DNA of 64,000 nt from Shimia haliotis. Lineage in GTDB: Bacteria > Pseudomonadota > Alphaproteobacteria > Rhodobacterales > Rhodobacteraceae. Of the stretch, positions 19,995 to 28,270 are shown one piece after another. Position 1 is the first letter of the stretch. Every line of letters begins with the position of its first letter. The stretch covers positions 248,001-312,000 of the forward strand of contig NZ_FOSZ01000003.1 in NCBI RefSeq assembly GCF_900114415.1. Reading direction: 5' to 3'. Under the pieces are notes generated by a model. The model worked only from the letters and a program-made list of their open reading frames with translations. It had not been told where the DNA came from and made no database searches. The translations under genes were made by a program, and so were the position numbers.

Positions 19995-20411
19995 TCAGTA
20001 TGGGAAGACCATCTTGAGGCCGGATCGCATCACAAACGACAGCGCAGCATCCACTTGCGTCGCCGCATCTAGATTGATCTTGAGGTGCTCGATCAGGTGA
20101 TCTTCTTTGCCCGAGATCAGGCGGGTTTTCTCTCCGAGGGGGCGTTCAAATATTTCCACTCTGAGATGCCCGTCATGTTCGACGAACCGCAGGTCAGCCA
20201 GAAGACCAGAATGCAATGTGTAGCCTTGTTGCACCTCGTAGATTTGCGCGGATAACTGGGTCTTTTCCTCGTCGGTGAGCGCGCCCCACGTCTCAACATG
20301 TCTGACAGGCACAAGAAGGTGCTTTCCGTCGGCTGTGATACTGCTGACGCCCTCATGTCCGCCCTGCGCGAGAGCAGCGCAAATTTCGCACGGGTCGTAA
20401 TTTTGAGGCAA
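19995..20411 (-). pseudogene. HIT-like N-terminal part of the split PLD-helicase gene
   Basis: 138 residues. Residues 5-90 look like a degenerate HIT domain: CEIC near the start, HLLVPVRHVETWGALTDEE (31-49), and GHLRVEIFER (81-90) in place of the catalytic HxHxH, so two of the three His are lost. Residues 105-138 read like the first strand and helix of a PLD domain (AALSFVMRSGLKMVFPY) and then meet TGA. The next in-frame codons continue the same domain in the downstream ORF, so a TGG or CGA codon has probably become TGA. Start is TTG, chosen because GGAG lies 6 bases upstream and no better codon exists. Confidence 0.65.
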
Positions 20412-20606
20412 GACACACTCCGGAACGGTAATTCGCTAGATGCTGTTCTATCCGGAGTTGAGGCGTATCGCCAGGCTGCGCCGCAGTAATTGTCTGCGTA
20501 GGCAGATTTGGGCCGGTGGCCAAATGGCATGAGGCGCCGAAATCAGCGATTTGTGGGAAGCGACTGCGGAAAGGGCAGACGCTCCCCATGTGTGTTTGTG
20601 GCCCGT

Positions 20607-21749
20607 TTAGGCCGTGTGATCGACGATCTGAAGGTGCTGCGCCAAGCCGTCGATGTGGGTGAGCCACGCGTTAAACAGAGCGGGATCGGACGGGGCAGCG
20701 TGCACGCCAGCGGCGATTTTACCGTCCAGAACAGCCTCGATCGCTAGCGACACAGGGATCGACACAAGGCGCGCCATGGCGGTGCCATTCTCGTCGCCCC
20801 ATGCGTCCATCGCGTAGGTTTTGTGATAGGCTGTGGCGCCGTCTTTTTCGGCTTTCAGAGCAACACAAAGCACAACGCGGTCCGGCTCGCCTTCGTCATA
20901 GGAGTTTTCCTCCCAGAACTGATCAGACATTTCTTTCAGGCGGGCGTCGCCTTCAGGGCCTTCCAGCGTTTCGATTTCGCGGAACACGTCGCCCCATGCT
21001 TTGGTCCAGCCGTTCAGGCGCAGGGTGCCGCGCACGAAGGTGTCGACGTTCCAGTCCGGGTCGAACTTGTAGTCTTCCATGAACGGAATGCTGTCGCGGT
21101 TGGGGTAGACTTCGAAGGTTTCAGGCGTCGGCAGCGGCGCCTCATAGCTGCTGATTGCGTCCCACGGGCGGTTCACGTCCAGCGGCTTGCCATCGCGGAT
21201 CGAACGGGACGGAGAGCGCAGGGCCTTGAGTACGCCAAGGGGCGACCAGCTGAACTTGTAGCGGAAGGGGTTGGCGATCTTGGGAATGCCGCCGCAGTAG
21301 CTGATGAAGCTGAGGCTGTTGGCAGCGTCGTAAGCGCTGGAGGCGCGATAGTCCGCGATCAGCGCGTGGGCCATTAGGTGGTCGATGCCGGGGTCGAGAC
21401 CAACTTCATTCACGCAGGCAACGCCCGCGTCCTTTGCCTTGGTGTCCAGCGCCTTCATTTCCGGCGCGATGTAGGACGAACTGACGAAGTTCGCGCCTTT
21501 GGCGATACAAAGCTCGGCCAGCGGCACGTGCCAGTCGCCGGGCAGCATGGAGACCACAACGTCGCCTTTGGCCAAAACCGCGCCAAGCGCGTCGATGTCA
21601 AAGGCACGAATGTCTTTTGCCAGATCGCCCACGGCCTCTTCGGCTTTGGCGATTGTACGGTTCCAAACAGTGACCTCACGGCCCTGGTCCAGAAGGCGAC
21701 GCAGGCCGGGAATGGCCGACAGGCCGGTGCCACACCAGTGGATAGTCAT
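20607..21749 (-). CDS. Saccharopine dehydrogenase family protein (LYS9-like)
   Basis: 380 residues. N-terminal Rossmann fold with a glycine-rich loop (WCGTGLSAIPGLRRLL) and the typical saccharopine dehydrogenase sequence DVVVSMLPGDWHVPLAELC, followed by the catalytic C-terminal domain. Likely oxidises saccharopine to 2-aminoadipate semialdehyde plus glutamate. The gene starts 13 bases after the stop of the lysine-side enzyme (minus strand order: 22818 to 20607), so the two act as a lysine catabolic module. Start set at the ATG giving MTIHWCG; a longer frame overlaps the upstream gene. Confidence 0.85.
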   Translation of the reverse strand: MTIHWCGTGLSAIPGLRRLLDQGREVTVWNRTIAKAEEAVGDLAKDIRAFDIDALGAVLAKGDVVVSMLPGDWHVPLAELCIAKGANFVSSSYIAPEMKALDTKAKDAGVACVNEVGLDPGIDHLMAHALIADYRASSAYDAANSLSFISYCGGIPKIANPFRYKFSWSPLGVLKALRSPSRSIRDGKPLDVNRPWDAISSYEAPLPTPETFEVYPNRDSIPFMEDYKFDPDWNVDTFVRGTLRLNGWTKAWGDVFREIETLEGPEGDARLKEMSDQFWEENSYDEGEPDRVVLCVALKAEKDGATAYHKTYAMDAWGDENGTAMARLVSIPVSLAIEAVLDGKIAAGVHAAPSDPALFNAWLTHIDGLAQHLQIVDHTA

Positions 21750-21762
21750 GTCTCTTCTCCCC

Positions 21763-22818
21763 TCAGAGATCTTTGGAATGTTGGATGAAGTCTGCCTCGG
21801 CGCGGGTCCAAACACCGTCGCCAAGGTCGTCAAGTTTCAGAAGCGTTTCCAGCAGCTGCGCTGCGTAGTCATCAGAGCTTTCGACCGGCAGCATGGACGG
21901 CAGATTGTCGATGGCCATAACATCCAGCACGGGGGACTCGGCCACGCGCAGAGCGGGTGCGTCCCATGTGGTGGCGCGGTCATAAACCGGAATGGGGTTG
22001 TAGTCGCTGTCAGGATCGCAGGCCACGTCGCCGATAGCGGTCAATTTGCGGTCCGCTGTTAGTGCATCTTGTGGCACAAAGACTGGGGTGCCGGGGCGGG
22101 CGAAGATGCAGTTCAGAAACAGATCATGCGCCAGAATTTCGGGGAATGGCCCGCCAGAGGCGGTTTCGGCCATATCCCATTTGGTGACAGCGCAGCCCAT
22201 TGCCTCAAGCAAATCCGCAGCACCAGTGCCCACCCGCCCGAGCGCGCCGATCACGATTGCTTTGGGGCGGTCGGTGGCCAGTGCGTCAAGTTCAGCGCCA
22301 AGGTCGGCGAGCAGGGCATCTTTGCCGCCGTAAACGCCGACTGGGCCGCAAATTTCGGCCCGCTGTTGTGCCGCCCAGCTTTTGAGTGTGACGGCTGCAC
22401 CGGCATAGCCGGCCCAATACCCAAAGGCGGCGACACGGCGGCCGGTTTCATCAACGAGATATTCAAGATCATAAAGCGTACCGCCACCGGCTTTGAACCG
22501 CTTGAGCAGAGCGACGCCGGAATGCTGGCCTTTGAAAGCGTGGCCGAACATGATGTGGCGGTGCGGCAGAGGGGTGCCGTCTTCAGGTAGCTCTTTGAGA
22601 CCAAAAATAATGGCGTCTTGTGGCGCTTCAGGCCAGCTGTTCTCGGTGGCGATTTCGCAACCGGCATCGATATAACCCTGCAACGGAATCGCCCGCACCG
22701 AGCTTTTTTCGACGGTCACACGGATGCCTTTGTCCAGAAGCGCTTTTGCGCCCTCCGGTGTCAGGCCCACGCGTTCTTCATTTGGCCGCTGCTCGGCCCG
22801 CACCCAAAGATGTGTCAT
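21763..22818 (-). CDS. Saccharopine dehydrogenase, L-lysine-forming type (LYS1-like / lysine-ketoglutarate reductase)
   Basis: 351 residues, related to alanine dehydrogenase/LYS1. N-terminal LWVRAEQRPNEERVGLTPEG is the family start; FGYWAGYAGAA and the nucleotide-binding VIGALGRVGTGAADLLEAMG follow. Condenses lysine and 2-oxoglutarate to saccharopine, or the reverse. With the neighbour at 20607 it would complete the two-step saccharopine route known from some marine Rhodobacteraceae, most probably for lysine degradation, since bacteria of this group make lysine by the diaminopimelate route. Start ATG at 22818 rather than five codons earlier. Confidence 0.87.
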   Translation of the reverse strand: MTHLWVRAEQRPNEERVGLTPEGAKALLDKGIRVTVEKSSVRAIPLQGYIDAGCEIATENSWPEAPQDAIIFGLKELPEDGTPLPHRHIMFGHAFKGQHSGVALLKRFKAGGGTLYDLEYLVDETGRRVAAFGYWAGYAGAAVTLKSWAAQQRAEICGPVGVYGGKDALLADLGAELDALATDRPKAIVIGALGRVGTGAADLLEAMGCAVTKWDMAETASGGPFPEILAHDLFLNCIFARPGTPVFVPQDALTADRKLTAIGDVACDPDSDYNPIPVYDRATTWDAPALRVAESPVLDVMAIDNLPSMLPVESSDDYAAQLLETLLKLDDLGDGVWTRAEADFIQHSKDL

Positions 22819-22884
22819 CCTCAGTCCCCTCAAATTCGCACTTCCATAGACCAGCCCGCCGCGCCCTTTGCAAGGGGCTGACGG

Positions 22885-23214
22885 TCATCGTTTGCGCCGC
22901 GCACCCGGGGTTTTGGAATGGAAATCCGGAGGACGTTTGGCGACCCATTTGATGAATTTGGCCAGTCTTGGATGGGCGCGCAGCGCTGCGATGGTGAAAT
23001 AGCTGCGAGCAAGGTCGGTTTCGCTCAGCGTCGCGTGGATTTCGTTGTGGCAGATTTGATGCAACAGCACGGTTTCCCCGCCCTTGCCGCCGCGCAATTT
23101 GGGCACGAGGTGGTGCTGACTTTGTTTGGCGGACGGCGGAATCGGGCGTTCGCAGAGGGGGCAGATCGGTATCTCGGTGACGTCGGCCAACGCGCTTTCC
23201 CCTGTGTTCCCCAT
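22885..23214 (-). CDS. Small HNH endonuclease-like protein
   Basis: 109 residues, soluble. A zinc-binding CPLCERPI (about 18-25) is followed by HHLVPKLRGG and LLHQICHNEIHATL, the H-N-H arrangement of HNH nucleases. Similar short stand-alone HNH proteins are common in alphaproteobacteria; the target is unknown. Divergent from the MscS gene at 23273 with only 58 bases between starts, so the promoters overlap. Confidence 0.8.
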   Translation of the reverse strand: MGNTGESALADVTEIPICPLCERPIPPSAKQSQHHLVPKLRGGKGGETVLLHQICHNEIHATLSETDLARSYFTIAALRAHPRLAKFIKWVAKRPPDFHSKTPGARRKR

Positions 23215-23272
23215 TGTTTTGCTTCGCCCGAGCAGGCAAGAGAATGGTCAGGGTAGGTTACGAGAGGCCACG

Positions 23273-24586
23273 ATGGAAGGTTCAGTGATCGTCGATAAGA
23301 CGCTGGAGAAACTCGCGGAGTTCTGGGAGATCGCGCAGGGGTGGCTGTTGTCACCGGCGGCGTGGTCACAGTTTGCGTTGTTGGTGGTGGCCTATCTTGT
23401 GGCGCTTTACGCGGCCAAAAAGCTGCGTCCCTTGTTAGAAAAGCTGCTGACACCGGCGTTGGATGCGGAGAGCTATGTGGCCCGTGCTCGGCGGTTTGTG
23501 GCGATGTTCCTGCCGTTGTTGCTGCCGTTACTGGCCTATGCTTTCACCGGCATTGGCGAAAGTGCGACGCGGGCGATGTTTGGATCGGGGGCGGTGATTG
23601 CCTTTGGCAAGCGGGTGTTCCTGTTTTTGGCCGTGCGCATTCTGGTGCGCGAGATCATCAAAGATCCGGTCATGGCGGTTCTTGGGAAATACATCCTCGT
23701 GCCGGTGGCGGGCCTTTACGCTCTGGGCATTCTTGATGAAGTCATGGCCTATCTGGACGGCACGGTAGTTCCTTTGGGCAATCTGTCGTTCTCGGTGCTT
23801 TTTGCGATCCGGTTTGTCTTGGTTGCGGGCGCGATTTTCTGGCTTGGGCGGTGGTCCAACGATCAATCCAGCCAGTTCATCAAGGCGCAGGACGATATGC
23901 GTCCTGCGATGCGGGAGTTGATTGCAAAGACGCTTGAAATCGGAATCTTCGGCATCGCCTTCCTTCTGGTGATGAACATCATGGGGATTTCCCTGACCTC
24001 GCTCGCGGTGCTGACCGGTGTGATTGGTGTGGGCCTTGGTTTTGGCCTGCAGAAGATTGCGTCCAACTTTATCTCGGGTGTGATCCTTTTGCTTGAGGGG
24101 CAGGCGACGGTTGGCGATTATGTCGAACTGGATGGCGGCGAGGCCGGCACCATCATCAAAATGACCGCGCGCGCAACGATCCTTGAAACCTATGACGGGC
24201 GCTGGATCGTGGTTCCGAACGAGGATTTCATCACGACGCGAGTGGTGAACTATTCCGACAGCGGGTCCGCCAATCGATATGAGGCGCCGTTTTCGGTCAG
24301 CTATGACACGGACATCAATCTGGTGCCGGATATCATCGAAAAAGCTGTCGCCAAACATCCGGGTGTGTTGAATGACCCGTTTCCACCGGATTGCGAGTTG
24401 CGCGGATTTGGCGAGAGCGGCGTTGATTTTGCGGTGGAATTCTGGGTTGAGGGCATTGACGACGGGCGCAACAAGTTCACCTCGGACGTGCTGTTTCTGA
24501 TCTGGAATGCGCTGCGCGACGAAGGCATCACTATTCCTTATCCACAGCGTGTTGTGGAACTTAAGACGCCGTTGCCTACAGCGTGA
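23273..24586 (+). CDS. MscS-family mechanosensitive channel, large form
   Basis: 437 residues, inner membrane. About five hydrophobic segments precede the conserved pore helix and beta domain: GVIGVGLGFGLQKIASNFISG (shared MscS core) then a domain with VGDYVELDGGEAGTI and WIVVPNEDFI. Opens under membrane tension to release solutes at osmotic down-shock. Start chosen at the ATG after GAGAGG; the frame is open upstream but overlaps the divergent HNH gene. The stop overlaps the next gene start by 4 bases (GTGA). A shorter MscS is at 45194 and MscL at 44647. Confidence 0.9.
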   Translation: MEGSVIVDKTLEKLAEFWEIAQGWLLSPAAWSQFALLVVAYLVALYAAKKLRPLLEKLLTPALDAESYVARARRFVAMFLPLLLPLLAYAFTGIGESATRAMFGSGAVIAFGKRVFLFLAVRILVREIIKDPVMAVLGKYILVPVAGLYALGILDEVMAYLDGTVVPLGNLSFSVLFAIRFVLVAGAIFWLGRWSNDQSSQFIKAQDDMRPAMRELIAKTLEIGIFGIAFLLVMNIMGISLTSLAVLTGVIGVGLGFGLQKIASNFISGVILLLEGQATVGDYVELDGGEAGTIIKMTARATILETYDGRWIVVPNEDFITTRVVNYSDSGSANRYEAPFSVSYDTDINLVPDIIEKAVAKHPGVLNDPFPPDCELRGFGESGVDFAVEFWVEGIDDGRNKFTSDVLFLIWNALRDEGITIPYPQRVVELKTPLPTA

Positions 24587-25740
24587 CCGATGCGCTGGTC
24601 ATAGGGGCGGGCCCTGCGGGGTTGATGGCGGCGGATGTGATGTCGGCGGCAGGGCTGTCTGTGGTTGTGGCCGAGGCCAAGCCGTCCGTGGGGCGAAAAT
24701 TTCTGATGGCGGGCAAGTCGGGGTTGAACCTGACCAAAGACGAGCCGTTCGAGCGGTTTCTGGCGGTCTATGAAGAGGCTGCGCCTGTGTTGCGGCCGAT
24801 GCTTGAGGCCTTTGGGCCGGCAGAGGCTGTGGCTTGGGCAGAGGCGCTGGGACAGGAGATGTTCACGGGCTCGTCGGGGCGGGTGTTTCCGAAAGCAATG
24901 AAGGCCTCGCCCCTGCTTAGGGCATGGATGGGGCGGCAGGCAGAGCAAGGCGTGGAAGTGCGCACGCGCTGGCGCTGGACGGGCGGGGCCTATCGGTTTG
25001 AAACACCAGAGGGCGTGCAGGAGATCGCGCCGAAGGTTTGCGTGCTGGCCTGTGGCGGGGCGAGTTGGGCACGGCTCGGTTCGGATGGCGACTGGGCCAA
25101 ATGGGTTGGCGTGCCAGTTGCGCCTTTTCAGCCGGCAAACATGGGGTTTGAGGTCGATTGGTCGCCTCATATGGCCAAACATTTTGGTACGCCGATAAAG
25201 AATGTGGCTTTGTCCGCAGGTGCGACGTGGGTGCAGGCGGAGTTTGTGATCTCGGCGCGTGGGCTAGAAGGCGGAGGGATTTACGCCGTTTCGCGTGCGA
25301 TGCGCGAGGGTCATCAATTGAAGCTGGATTTGCTGCCGGATGTGTCGGTGGAGGATTTACGGACAAAGTTGAGCAAACCGCGTAGCAAGGCGAGTTTGGG
25401 AAACTTTTTGCGCAAGGCTGCGAAGCTGAGCCCCGAGAAGATTGCGTTGTTGATGGAGTTTGCGCGGCCGTTGCCGGAAGATCTGGCACCCGTGATCAAG
25501 GCGTTGCCGGTGACACATGCGGGGCCGCGTCCGATGGATGAAGCCATCAGCACCGCAGGGGGGCTGCGGCTCAGTACATTGGATGACAGGTTGATGTTGC
25601 GAGATCAGCCAGGTGTTTTTGCGGCTGGAGAAATGCTGGACTGGGAGGCGCCCACAGGGGGGTATTTGCTCACCGCGTGTCTGGCGACGGGGCGTTGGGC
25701 CGGATTGGGTGCGGTGCAGCGTTTCAGGGAAGTGTCATAG
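24583..25740 (+). CDS. NAD(P)/FAD-dependent oxidoreductase, HI0933/TIGR03862 type
   Basis: 385-residue flavoprotein. N-terminal FAD motif VIGAGPAGLMAADVMSAAG, then KSGLNLTKDEPF, the VLACGGASWARLGSDG region and a C-terminal GVFAAGEMLDWEAPTGGYLLTACLATG, which is diagnostic for this family. Physiological substrate unknown. GTG start overlapping the MscS stop (GTGA), so co-translated with the channel gene; no functional link is obvious. Confidence 0.88.
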   Translation: MTDALVIGAGPAGLMAADVMSAAGLSVVVAEAKPSVGRKFLMAGKSGLNLTKDEPFERFLAVYEEAAPVLRPMLEAFGPAEAVAWAEALGQEMFTGSSGRVFPKAMKASPLLRAWMGRQAEQGVEVRTRWRWTGGAYRFETPEGVQEIAPKVCVLACGGASWARLGSDGDWAKWVGVPVAPFQPANMGFEVDWSPHMAKHFGTPIKNVALSAGATWVQAEFVISARGLEGGGIYAVSRAMREGHQLKLDLLPDVSVEDLRTKLSKPRSKASLGNFLRKAAKLSPEKIALLMEFARPLPEDLAPVIKALPVTHAGPRPMDEAISTAGGLRLSTLDDRLMLRDQPGVFAAGEMLDWEAPTGGYLLTACLATGRWAGLGAVQRFREVS

Positions 25741-25783
25741 GTGCGCAGCGGGCGATCCGGAGACTACCCGCTGGCCATTGGGA

Positions 25784-27433
25784 TCAGTAGCTGAAGGCGA
25801 TCGAAAGTGCCGCGACGCCCTCTGTGGTCATGTTTTGCAACACCAGCGCGGTTTCGGCAGGGACTGGAACGCCGTCTTCGGTGCCCCAGATTTCGATCGT
25901 GGCGATGCCCGTTGCGGCGTCAAAGTCGACGGACCAATCCATGTTGTCTACCGCGGCGTCGCTGGAAATGGCGATGGTCACAGCCTCGTTTGCGGGATCA
26001 AGGTCGGTGATTGTCACCGCCTCATAGCCGGCTCCAAAGTCAAATCCGACGCCAAAAGCATCCTCGCCTTCGCCGCCAACAAGCGTGTCGCCGTTGTCAC
26101 CGGCAACCACGTCGTTGCCATAACCACCGCTCAGGTAATCCGCTTCCGCGTCCACAACGCCTTCGTCGGCCCCGACAACGGTGTCATCACCGAGGCCGCC
26201 ATACAGCGTGTCGGCGCCTTCGGAATCCTGAAGCCAGTCATTGCCCTGTCCGCCGCGCACAACATCGTCGCCGCCTTCGGACGAGGTCGTCGTGCCGTTA
26301 TAGCCGTAAAAATCATTGCCGTTGCCCGCAACGATGGTGTCGTCCCCTTCGCCGCCAGACAAGGTGTCGTCGCCGCCCGCGCCGACCAGACGGTCGTCAT
26401 CTGCTCCGCCATCGATGCAGTCGTCGCCGCCACCGGCCGTGATGACATCATTGCCTGCGCCGCCTGTGATGGTGTCGCTGCCAGCACCGCCGCGGATTGT
26501 GTCCTCGGTGTTGCTGCCGGTGTAGGTGTCGTCGTTGCCGGTCAGTGTGACCTCGTCGTTTGCCGGTGCATCAACAGCGGCGACTTCGGACAAATCGTCG
26601 GCGAACACGATGTTGAGCGCCGCGACGCTTTCGGCGGTCATGTTCTCCAGGACCAGCACGGTTTCCGCCGCCAGATCCGTGGGGCCGGAGCCATCGTCTT
26701 CGGTGCCCCAGATGTCGATGGTGGCGATACCGGTGGTTTCGTCAAAGGTGACGTCCCATTCCAGCGAACCCGCCACGATGTTGCCAGTGACCGCAAGGGT
26801 CAGGGCCTCGGTTGTGGCTTCGAAATCAGTGATTGTGACCGGATCCCAGCCTTCGCCAAAGGAAAAACCGACGCCGAATGTGTCGGTTCCTGCGCCGCCG
26901 TTGATGGTGTCGCCATTGTCGCCAAGGATGGCGTCGTCGCCATAGCCGCCGCCCAACAGATCGGATTCGTCATCCAGAACCCCGCTTTGAGCGCCGATCA
27001 GCGTGTCTTCGTTCAGACCGCCATACAGCGTGTCGGCGCCGGTGATGTCATAGAGCCAGTCGTTGCCGCTGCCGCCACGGACGGTGTCGTTGCCGGTGTC
27101 ATCCGAGCCGTCACCGCCGTAAACGTCATTGCCGCTGCCGAGGGCAACGCGGTCATTTCCGGCGCCGCCTGAAACTTCGTCATTGCCGCTGCCGGACAGA
27201 ATCCAGTCGTCGCCGCCGAGACCGTCGATTGTGTCATTTGCCGTGCCGCCCGTCAGTGTGTCATCGGCGGTGGTGCCGTCGATCAGTTCGGAAACATCCG
27301 CGACCGGACCCGGCTCCTCTTCGGGCGGCGTGGTGTCTTCGGCTTCGGAGGTGTCGAATTCGTGATCAGCCTGAAGCGTCGAAATAAGCGCGCTTCCACT
27401 GACCACTGTTGCAAGTGCCAAAAAACCAATCAT
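25784..27433 (-). CDS. RTX calcium-binding repeat protein with internal duplication
   Basis: 549 residues, very acidic. A short hydrophobic N-terminus (MIGFLALATVVSGSALIS) precedes a Glu/Pro-rich linker, then two homologous halves (about 52-295 and 311-549). Each half has GGxGxDxLx-type RTX nonapeptides followed by a non-repeat domain with the shared sequence ATIDIWGTED / ATIEIWGTED and an ETxLVLxNMT end. RTX repeats fold on binding Ca2+ outside the cell, so export by a type I system is likely although none is in the window. Upstream there is an inverted repeat GACAGG-N5-CCTGTC (27462-27478). Confidence 0.85.
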   Translation of the reverse strand: MIGFLALATVVSGSALISTLQADHEFDTSEAEDTTPPEEEPGPVADVSELIDGTTADDTLTGGTANDTIDGLGGDDWILSGSGNDEVSGGAGNDRVALGSGNDVYGGDGSDDTGNDTVRGGSGNDWLYDITGADTLYGGLNEDTLIGAQSGVLDDESDLLGGGYGDDAILGDNGDTINGGAGTDTFGVGFSFGEGWDPVTITDFEATTEALTLAVTGNIVAGSLEWDVTFDETTGIATIDIWGTEDDGSGPTDLAAETVLVLENMTAESVAALNIVFADDLSEVAAVDAPANDEVTLTGNDDTYTGSNTEDTIRGGAGSDTITGGAGNDVITAGGGDDCIDGGADDDRLVGAGGDDTLSGGEGDDTIVAGNGNDFYGYNGTTTSSEGGDDVVRGGQGNDWLQDSEGADTLYGGLGDDTVVGADEGVVDAEADYLSGGYGNDVVAGDNGDTLVGGEGEDAFGVGFDFGAGYEAVTITDLDPANEAVTIAISSDAAVDNMDWSVDFDAATGIATIEIWGTEDGVPVPAETALVLQNMTTEGVAALSIAFSY

Positions 27434-27534
27434 TTGTTTGCCCCAAATAGGTTTGCTCCCCGACAGGTTGTGCCTGTCAAATCCACCTAAAATTGGAGCT
27501 AATTTGGAAACAATTGCGGCAAATGTGGCAAATT

Positions 27535-27555
27535 GCGGGCGGCGGGGCCGCCCGC
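27535..27555 (-). terminator. GC-rich hairpin after DUF1244 gene
   Basis: Perfect 9-bp stem GCGGGCGGC / GCCGCCCGC with a 3-base loop, directly after the stop of the DUF1244 gene on the minus strand. The following sequence is AT-rich (AATTTG) but not a pure T-run, so termination strength is uncertain. Confidence 0.5.
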
Positions 27556-27559
27556 GAAA

Positions 27560-27874
27560 TCAGGATTTGTCGCCGACGTTTTCCTTGAAGGCGACTTCAA
27601 ACTCGGCCTGTTTTTCCGGGCTTGCGTCGGTTTGATAGTTGGTTTTCCACTCGTCCATGGTCATGCCATAGAAAATCTCGCGGGCTTGCGTTTTGTCCAT
27701 CTCGATGCCGCGTTCGTTGGCAGCTTCCTGATACCAGCGGGAGAGGCAATTGCGGCAAAAACCGGCGAGATTCATCATGTCGATGTTTTGCACGTCGGTG
27801 CGTTTTTCCATCAAATGCTCGCGCAGGGTGCGGAAAGCAGCAGCTTCGAGTTCGATTTGGGTTTGCTTGTCCAT
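27560..27874 (-). CDS. DUF1244 domain-containing protein
   Basis: 104-residue soluble protein. Sequence MDKQTQIELEAAAFRTLREH and NLAGFCRNCLSRWYQEAANE, with the conserved Cys pair CRNC (about residues 41-44), fits DUF1244, a small family typical of alpha- and gammaproteobacteria with no established biochemical role. Start set at the ATG with GGAGGA upstream. Confidence 0.85.
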   Translation of the reverse strand: MDKQTQIELEAAAFRTLREHLMEKRTDVQNIDMMNLAGFCRNCLSRWYQEAANERGIEMDKTQAREIFYGMTMDEWKTNYQTDASPEKQAEFEVAFKENVGDKS

Positions 27875-27936
27875 TGTGTCCTCCGGCGAATGGGTTGCAC
27901 CAGAGGTAGCAACCCGCGCCGGCAGGGACAACTGCG

Positions 27937-28176
27937 TCACATGATCTTGAGCGCCAGCCAAGGCACAAGGGCGAAGACAAAGATCAGGAGTTTGTAGGCT
28001 CCAAGCCAGTTGTAATAGGTTTGGCGCACGTCATCTTGTTTGAGGTCAAATATGCGTGCGTGAAGGCCGGTGGCCCAGTTTCCCAGCCCAAACATCATCA
28101 CTGCCGCAAAAACCAGTACGGCGAGATGTATCACGGTCATCCAACCGAAAAAGGCGGTTAGGGTTGCGATTGTCAT
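27937..28176 (-). CDS. Small two-helix membrane protein
   Basis: 79 residues with two hydrophobic segments (about 4-30 and 60-78) separated by a polar loop (HARIFDLKQDDVRQTYYNWLGAY). I recognise it as a conserved short membrane protein of Rhodobacteraceae but not its function. Plausible ribosome-binding site (GGGGG) 6 bases before the ATG. Lies between DUF1244 and the N-formylglutamate amidohydrolase on the same strand. Confidence 0.65.
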   Translation of the reverse strand: MTIATLTAFFGWMTVIHLAVLVFAAVMMFGLGNWATGLHARIFDLKQDDVRQTYYNWLGAYKLLIFVFALVPWLALKIM

Positions 28177-28270
28177 TGGCGGCCCCCTTTCTGGTGTGGC
28201 TCACTAGATCACTCTTAATATGGGTGTCCGGTGGTCTTGCGACAAGAATTGGACGGCCGAAATCACCGTG

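Noticed and set aside
19980-20000. TGA in the helicase gene as a selenocysteine codon
   Set aside because: No SECIS-like hairpin was evident just after it and PLD/helicase proteins are not selenoproteins; a nonsense mutation or reinitiation is simpler.
25613-27172. Open frame of about 519 codons on the plus strand opposite the RTX gene
   Set aside because: Its apparent repeats are the antisense shadow of the RTX repeats; there is no ribosome-binding site and the minus-strand protein has recognisable RTX motifs.
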